Both the position numbers and the translations under genes were made by a program. From positions 309,118-373,117 of the forward strand of contig NZ_CP028907.1 in assembly GCF_001639105.2 (NCBI RefSeq): a stretch of DNA of 64,000 nucleotides, read 5' to 3'. The DNA is from Azospirillum humicireducens. GTDB lineage: Bacteria; Pseudomonadota; Alphaproteobacteria; Azospirillales; Azospirillaceae. Below are positions 59,032 through 64,000 of the stretch, in pieces (positions within the stretch are counted from its first letter, which is position 1; the number at the start of each line of letters is the position of its first letter). Under the pieces are notes generated by a model. It did not search any database and had not been told where the DNA came from. It saw only the letters and a program-made list of their open reading frames with translations.

Positions 59032-59835
59032 ATGTCCGACACCGCCCCGCCGGTTCTTCTCACCCGCGAGGGGGCCGTGTCCTGGATCCGGCTGAACCGC
59101 CCCGCCGTGCTGAACGCGCTGGACGAGCCTACCGCCGCCGCCCTGCTGGACGCCTGCCGCAGCGTGGCCGATGAAGGCGGGCAGGGGCTGACCCGTGTGC
59201 TGGTCATCGCCGGCAACGGCCGCGGCTTCATGGCCGGCGGCGATGTCGGCCGTTTCAACGACGACCCCGCCGCAGCGCCCGCGGTGGCCGGCGCCATCAT
59301 CGCCCATCTGCACGAAGCGGTGCGCATCCTCGACCGGCTGGACGTGCCGGTGCTGGCCTCGGTGCATGGGCCGGTGGCGGGTGCAGGCATGAGCCTCGCC
59401 ACCGCCGCGGATCTCTGCATCGCCGCCGACGACGCCAAATTCACCATGGCCTATGCCCGCATCGGCGCCACGCCGGACGGATCGGGCAGTTTCCATCTGC
59501 CGCGTCTGGTCGGGCTGCGCCGCGCCATGGAGCTGGCGATGCTGTCGGAGGTGATCGACGCCGCCGAAGCTCTGCGCATCGGGCTGGTCAACCGGGTGGT
59601 GCCGGCCGCCGATCTGGCGGCGGAGACGGCGAAGCTGGCCGAACGGCTCGCCGCCGGGCCGACCGTCGCCTATTCCGGTATCCGCCACCTGATGCGGCAG
59701 TCCTTCGACCGGACGCTGGACGGGCAGCTGGATGCCGAGCGCGACCGCTTCCTCGCCACTGCCGTCACCGAGGATTTCCGCGAAGGCATCGCCGCCTTCA
59801 CCGCCAAGCGGCGGCCGAATTTCACCGGCCGCTGA
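59032..59835 (+). CDS. enoyl-CoA hydratase/isomerase family protein
   Basis: A 267-aa crotonase-fold enzyme: WIRLNRPAVLNALDEPT, the oxyanion segment VIAGNGRGFMAGGDVGRF, and SVHGPVAGAGMSLATAADLCIAADDA. The usual catalytic Glu pair is not clearly conserved (DGSGSFHLPRLVG in place of E), so hydratase versus isomerase is open. GGGAGACG precedes ATG 59032. It is 31 nt before the thiolase gene, forming a fatty-acid or short-chain acyl-CoA unit. Confidence 0.87.
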   Translation: MSDTAPPVLLTREGAVSWIRLNRPAVLNALDEPTAAALLDACRSVADEGGQGLTRVLVIAGNGRGFMAGGDVGRFNDDPAAAPAVAGAIIAHLHEAVRILDRLDVPVLASVHGPVAGAGMSLATAADLCIAADDAKFTMAYARIGATPDGSGSFHLPRLVGLRRAMELAMLSEVIDAAEALRIGLVNRVVPAADLAAETAKLAERLAAGPTVAYSGIRHLMRQSFDRTLDGQLDAERDRFLATAVTEDFREGIAAFTAKRRPNFTGR

Positions 59836-59866
59836 CCCTCTCCTGCGCCCGCGAAGTGGACCCAGC

Positions 59867-61048
59867 ATGCAGAACGACATCGTCATCGTCGGCGCCGCCC
59901 GCACGGCCATCGGCGGCTTCGGCGGCACGCTGAAGGATGTGCCGCTGACCCGGCTCGCCACCGTCGCCGTCAAGGCGGCGCTGGATCGTTCCGGTGCCGC
60001 GGTGGATGCCATCGGCCATGTGGTGATGGGCAACGTCATCCCGACCGAGACCAACGACGCCTATCTCAGCCGCGTCGCCGCCATCGACGCCGGCATTCCC
60101 ATCGAGGTGCCGGCCTTCAACGTCAACCGGCTCTGCGGCTCGGGCCTGCAAGCCATCGTCTCGGCGGCGCAGGCCATCGCGCTCGGCGACTGCGACATCG
60201 CCATCGGCGGCGGCGCGGAATCGATGAGCCGCGGCCCCTATTTCGTTCCCGGCGCCCGCTGGGGCACCCGTCTCGGCGACGGGGCGCTGGTCGATTACAT
60301 GAACGGCATCCTGCACGATCCGTGGCAGAAGATTCACATGGGCGTCACCGCCGAGAATGTCGCCGCCCGCTATGGCATCGGCCGCGAGGCGCAGGACGCC
60401 CTGGCGGCGGAAAGCCAGCGCCGCGCCGCCCACGCGATCGCCGAGGGCCGTTTCAAGGACCAGATCGTTCCCGTCGAGATCCCGTCACGCAAGGGCACCG
60501 TCGTCTTCGACACCGACGAGCATGTCCGCGGAGACGTGACCTTGGAAGGCTTGGCGAAGATGAAGCCGGTCTTCAAGAAGGACGGGTCGGTCACCGCCGG
60601 CAACGCCTCCGGCCTCAATGACGGGGCCGCCGCCCTGGTATTGGCCGACGCCCGCCGTGCCCAGGCGCTGGGATTGAAGCCGCTGGCTCGTCTGGTCGGC
60701 TATGCCCATGCCGGTGTCGAGCCCGACCACATGGGCATCGGCCCGGTCCCGGCGACCCGCAAGGTGCTGGAGCGCACCGGCCTGTCGGTCGCCGACATGG
60801 ACGTGATCGAATCCAACGAGGCCTTCGCCGCCCAGGCCTGCGCCGTGATGCGTGAACTGGACTTCGACCCGGCCAAGGTGAACCCGAACGGCTCGGGCAT
60901 CTCGCTCGGCCATCCGGTGGGGGCTACGGGCGCCATCATCGCGGTCAAGGCCATCCACGAGTTGCACCGCATCGGCGGCCGCTATGCCCTGGTCACCATG
61001 TGCATCGGCGGCGGGCAGGGCATCGCCGCCGTCTTCGAACGGGTGTAA
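59867..61048 (+). CDS. acetyl-CoA acetyltransferase (thiolase)
   Basis: A 393-aa thiolase. The nucleophile Cys90 is in NRLCGSGLQA, the C-terminal active-site blocks are GHPVGATGA and CIGGGQG. Condenses or cleaves acetoacetyl-CoA or 3-ketoacyl-CoA. Co-transcribed with the enoyl-CoA hydratase. No polyhydroxyalkanoate synthase gene is near, so biosynthetic versus degradative use cannot be settled. Confidence 0.93.
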   Translation: MQNDIVIVGAARTAIGGFGGTLKDVPLTRLATVAVKAALDRSGAAVDAIGHVVMGNVIPTETNDAYLSRVAAIDAGIPIEVPAFNVNRLCGSGLQAIVSAAQAIALGDCDIAIGGGAESMSRGPYFVPGARWGTRLGDGALVDYMNGILHDPWQKIHMGVTAENVAARYGIGREAQDALAAESQRRAAHAIAEGRFKDQIVPVEIPSRKGTVVFDTDEHVRGDVTLEGLAKMKPVFKKDGSVTAGNASGLNDGAAALVLADARRAQALGLKPLARLVGYAHAGVEPDHMGIGPVPATRKVLERTGLSVADMDVIESNEAFAAQACAVMRELDFDPAKVNPNGSGISLGHPVGATGAIIAVKAIHELHRIGGRYALVTMCIGGGQGIAAVFERV

Positions 61049-61061
61049 GGAGGCTTTGCCG

Positions 61062-61523
61062 TCAAGCCGCCGCCACGATCAGGATGGCGGCGGCCAGCGC
61101 GACGGCATCCTCCAGCAGAGCGGCCGGGCGGTCGCGGCCGAAGGCGGCGGCCAAGCGCATCCGCGCGGCATAGCCGAGCAGTGTCCCCGCGACGGCTCCG
61201 ACGCCGCCGGCAACCAGTCCGCCGATCCAGAATCCCGCATCGGCGCTGATGGCGGCACCCGCTATGGCCCCGCCGGCGATGCGGCTGGCGAAGGGGAAGG
61301 GCAGCTTGCGGCTGGGGGTGGTGGGCAGCTTGTCGACGATCAGTTCCACCAGCGCCATCGCGGTGAAGACCCAGGGCGACACTGGGTGCCCAAGGAAGAA
61401 CAGCCAGCTGCCGGACAGGTCCAGCCAGCCGGCATAGGCGGCCCAGCTGACCGCCGCCGGGGCGAGCAGGGTGCGCGAACCGGCGACGGCGCCGATCAGG
61501 AAGGCGAGGATCAGGGCAAGCAT
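61062..61523 (-). CDS. DUF4126-like membrane protein
   Basis: A 153-aa protein, mostly hydrophobic with about four transmembrane stretches (MLALILAFLIGAVAGSRTLLAPAAVSW; GLVAGGVGAVAGTLLGYAAR). Matches DUF4126, a family of unknown function. Start at ATG 61523; it follows the aldehyde-dehydrogenase gene by 26 nt on the same strand and converges with the thiolase gene with 13 nt between. Confidence 0.78.
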   Translation of the reverse strand: MLALILAFLIGAVAGSRTLLAPAAVSWAAYAGWLDLSGSWLFFLGHPVSPWVFTAMALVELIVDKLPTTPSRKLPFPFASRIAGGAIAGAAISADAGFWIGGLVAGGVGAVAGTLLGYAARMRLAAAFGRDRPAALLEDAVALAAAILIVAAA

Positions 61524-61549
61524 CGGCAGCGCGGTCCATCGGATTGTGG

Positions 61550-63022
61550 TTATGACGTGAGGCGGCGTCTCACGGCCTGGACCAGCCGCCGCATGGCCCC
61601 GGCGCGGGTGCCGGGGCCGCCATGGAGCAGGCGCAGCGCCGCCAGCATCAACGCCTCGTCGCCGTCGCGCGGCGGGTCGAAATGCGGGCGTTGCCGGCCG
61701 GTGCGGACGCAGACGGCCTTCACCTGCGTCATCTCCAGCAGCCCCTCCGCCCCGCGGGTGACGCCCCAGCCGCTGGCATGGCGTCCGCCGAAGGGCAGGC
61801 GCGGGTCGGCGGTGGGCACGATCAGGTCGTTGACCGTCACCGTCCCGGCATCCAGCCGCAGGGCCAGCGCCCGCGCCTCCGCCACCGGCCCGAAGACCGA
61901 GGCACCCAGCGCATAGGGGCTGAGCGCCGCGCCGGCCAGCGCCTCCTCCATGTCGCGTACCGGGACCAGCGAGAGGACGGGAGCGAACAGCTCCTCGCGC
62001 AGCAGGGTCATGTCGGGCCGCGCATCTGTCAGCACCAGCGGCGCCATCGATCCCTCGTCCTTCTCCGGCAGGCCGGACAGCGGGCGGGCGCCGTCCGCCA
62101 CCGCGTGCCGCGCCAGAGCGGCGAGCCGGCGCATGGTCGGAGCCGGGACCGGGGTGGGCGGGATGGATGCGGCATGGCGCCCCAGCGCCTCCTCCAGCCC
62201 CGCCGCCAGTTCGCGCGGCACGAAGACCCGCCGTGGCGCGATGCAGGTGGCGGAACCGTTGAGCCGCAGGCCGAAGGCCAGGGCGCGGGCGACGCTCTCC
62301 GTATCGGCGCCCGGCAGCACGAAGACGGCGTCGTTGCCCGACAATTCCATGGTCGAGGGCACCAGATGGCGGGCGAGCCGTTCCGCCACCGCCCGCCCGG
62401 TGCCGGCCGATCCCGTCAGGACCAGCTTGTCGATTCCGGCCTCGATGGCGTGGCCGACAGCGTCGGCGGAGTCGTCCAGCACGCGGAACAGCCCGTCGGG
62501 CAATCCGCATTCTATCAACCAGCCCGCCAACAGGTCCATCGGCGCGCGGCATCCCGGCGCCGGCTTGACCAGCACGGCGTTGCCGGCGGCCAGCGCCTGC
62601 ACCGCCTGCACCCCCGACAGCAGCAGGGGATAGTTGGATGGGCCGACGATCAGGACAGTGCCGAAGGGCTCCCGGCGCACCTCCGCCTCCACCCCGAAAA
62701 GCCAGACCGGCCGGCCGCGCCGCCCCAACCGCCGCGGAGCCAGCAGCCGGGCAGCCTCGCGTTCCAGGAAGCGGCAGGCCTCAGCCAGAGGCAACAGTTC
62801 GGCGCCCACGCTTTCCACCGCTGTCCGGCCGGGGCGCGTCGCCAATGCCTGCACAAGTCGTTCCGCGTCGGTCGCGATCCGGCGGCGAAGTCCGCGGACG
62901 ACCGAAAGTCGCGATGAAATATCGGTCGCCGCCCACGCCGACCGGAGTTCCGGCGTTGGCGCAAAAACTTCATATTGCCAATGGATTACGACTGTAGAGG
63001 TGGGGCTATTGTTGTGATCCAT
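61550..63022 (-). CDS. aldehyde dehydrogenase family protein
   Basis: A 490-aa NAD(P)-dependent aldehyde dehydrogenase. Visible blocks are GPSNYPLLL, AAGNAVLVKPAPGCRAP, VLTGSAGTGRAVAE (cofactor loop), MELSGND with the general-base Glu, and catalytic Cys260 in NGSATCIAPRRVF. The first 30 residues are unusual. The frame is open upstream to 63829 but that would run through the divergent desaturase gene; ATG 63022 is the sensible start. Divergent from a carotenoid-type desaturase with about 65 bp between, which recalls the aldehyde dehydrogenases of C30 carotenoid pathways. Confidence 0.88.
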   Translation of the reverse strand: MDHNNSPTSTVVIHWQYEVFAPTPELRSAWAATDISSRLSVVRGLRRRIATDAERLVQALATRPGRTAVESVGAELLPLAEACRFLEREAARLLAPRRLGRRGRPVWLFGVEAEVRREPFGTVLIVGPSNYPLLLSGVQAVQALAAGNAVLVKPAPGCRAPMDLLAGWLIECGLPDGLFRVLDDSADAVGHAIEAGIDKLVLTGSAGTGRAVAERLARHLVPSTMELSGNDAVFVLPGADTESVARALAFGLRLNGSATCIAPRRVFVPRELAAGLEEALGRHAASIPPTPVPAPTMRRLAALARHAVADGARPLSGLPEKDEGSMAPLVLTDARPDMTLLREELFAPVLSLVPVRDMEEALAGAALSPYALGASVFGPVAEARALALRLDAGTVTVNDLIVPTADPRLPFGGRHASGWGVTRGAEGLLEMTQVKAVCVRTGRQRPHFDPPRDGDEALMLAALRLLHGGPGTRAGAMRRLVQAVRRRLTS

Positions 63023-63086
63023 TTCCGACCCAGCTCCGTAACCGTCACGACAGATGTCGGCAGCGCAGGAGCGTTTGGCAAGCGGA

Positions 63087-64000
63087 TGGAACGACAAGTC
63101 GTGATCATCGGTGCAGGACCGGGCGGATTGGCATCCGCGATGCTCCTGGCGCTCACCGGTGCCAAGGTGACGGTGCTGGAACGCCAGGACCGCATCGGCG
63201 GTCGGTCGGCCGGCTTCTCGATGGACGGATACCGCTTCGACAGTGGTCCGACCTTCTTCCTCTATCCCCGCATCCTGGAGGAGATCTTCGAGGCCTGCGG
63301 CAGCCGGCTGTCGGACGAGGTCGACCTGATCCGCCTGGATCCGCTCTACCGGCTGGTGTTCGAGGGCGGCGGGGAATTGCGTGTCCACGCCCAGATGAAG
63401 GCGCTGATGGCGGAGATCGCCAGGCTCAGCCCGCGGGATGCCGAAGGGCTGCCGCGCTTCCTGGCCGACAACCGTGCGAAGATGGAACGTTTCCGTCCCG
63501 TCCTGGAATCCGACTTCTCCAGCCCCTGGGCGCTCGCGACGCTGCCGATGCTGAAGGCTCTGGGCAAGTTGTCGCCGCACCGGTCTGTCGACCGCGATCT
63601 CTCCCGCTATTTCCAGGACCCGCGCATCCGCCTCGCCTTCTCGTTCCAGAGCAAGTATCTGGGCATGTCGCCCTTCCGCTGCCCCAGCCTGTTCACCATC
63701 CTGTCCTTCCTGGAGCACGAGCACGGCATCTTCCACCCCCGCGGCGGGACGGATGCGGTGATGGCGGCGATGCGCCGCGTCGCCGAAGGCCTGGGCGTCA
63801 CCGTCCGCCTGAACGAAACGGTGCGCCACATCAAGTTCCAGGGCCGCCGCGCGGTCGGGGTACGGACGGAGGCCGGCGATTATCCGGCCGACGCGCTGGT
63901 CATCAACGCCGACTTCGCGCGGGCGATGACGACGCTGGTGCCCGACGATCTGCGCCGGCGCTGGAGCGACGCGCGGCTCGCCACCAAGAAATTCTCCTGC
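63087..64000 (+). CDS. phytoene/squalene desaturase family FAD protein (3'-truncated by window end)
   Basis: At least 304 residues of a FAD-dependent CrtI/CrtN-type desaturase; the stop lies beyond the window. N-terminal dinucleotide fold VIIGAGPGGLASAMLLALTGAKV then ERQDRIGGRSAGF, the carotenoid-desaturase signature GYRFDSGPTFFLYP, and FHPRGGTDAVMAAMRRVAEGLG. Start ATG 63087 is preceded only by a weak site. It might be a phytoene desaturase, a diapophytoene desaturase (CrtN) or a carotenoid oxidase (CrtP); I cannot choose from sequence alone. Confidence 0.88.

Noticed and set aside
62994..63829. Upstream extension of the aldehyde dehydrogenase frame
   Set aside because: It runs antisense through the desaturase-family gene and lacks dehydrogenase sequence; the real start is at 63022.
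1..64000. Mobile elements, CRISPR arrays, tRNA or rRNA genes
   Set aside because: No transposase or integrase ORF, no regularly spaced repeats and no tRNA-like cloverleaf or rRNA sequence was found by reading; short tRNAs could still be overlooked without a search tool.

Overview
The window comes from a high-GC alphaproteobacterium. Dense same-strand operons, red-type form I Rubisco, a CbbX activase and the H4MPT/methylofuran C1 genes suggest a Rhodospirillales genome of the Azospirillum kind; this is inference from gene content, not a species call. No tRNA, rRNA, insertion sequence, integrase or CRISPR array was seen. The window is almost entirely catabolic and autotrophic metabolism.

Region 1 (1-12543): a soluble di-iron monooxygenase system. 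The plus strand carries hydroxylase large subunit, reductase, hydroxylase small subunit, coupling protein and a GroEL-like chaperonin (mimA-B-C-D-G), followed by a sigma54 activator (mimR) and a ribbon-helix-helix protein. Divergent from mimA is a minus-strand operon for a c-type cytochrome, a VOC protein, a Tat-exported small subunit and a GMC flavoprotein dehydrogenase. Two near-consensus -24/-12 promoters face away from each other on either side of a shared inverted-repeat region, so both operons look like one MimR-controlled regulon: oxygenate a small hydrocarbon or ketone, then oxidise the product.

Region 2 (12564-22448): Calvin cycle. A divergent cbbR is followed by cbbL-S-E-X-F-P-T-A (Rubisco, epimerase, activase, FBPase, phosphoribulokinase, transketolase, aldolase).

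Region 3 (22617-30999): a two-subunit NAD-linked formate dehydrogenase (fdhB-fdhA), then minus-strand genes for C1 cofactor synthesis: MfnB-like, DUF447, a dihydropteroate-synthase-like protein and a FolB-like protein, plus a small exported protein.

Region 4 (31066-43547): lanthanide-type methanol dehydrogenase xoxF with its cytochrome and a XoxJ-rhodanese fusion, an ABC exporter of the PQQ-associated type, two ATP-grasp ligases and a RibD-like reductase (probable cofactor synthesis), a lone pqqA, fae, an exported repeat protein and a PQQ-associated beta-propeller.

Region 5 (43564-56060): a PQQ-associated ABC binding protein and fhcC-ftr-fhcA-fhcB on the minus strand. Divergent from these are RFA-P synthase, mtdB, mch, a CitG-like protein, a metallo-hydrolase and a SoxYZ-like carrier, followed by two small Cys-containing ORFs.

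Regions 3-5 together encode methanol -> formaldehyde (XoxF), formaldehyde -> formate (Fae, MtdB, Mch, Ftr/Fhc) and formate -> CO2 + NADH (Fdh); region 2 fixes the CO2. This is an almost complete kit for autotrophic growth on methanol or formate.

Region 6 (56403-64000): general metabolism, namely an SDR, a small GNAT, an MFS transporter, enoyl-CoA hydratase and thiolase, a DUF4126 membrane protein, an aldehyde dehydrogenase and, divergent from it, a phytoene-desaturase-family gene that runs off the window end.
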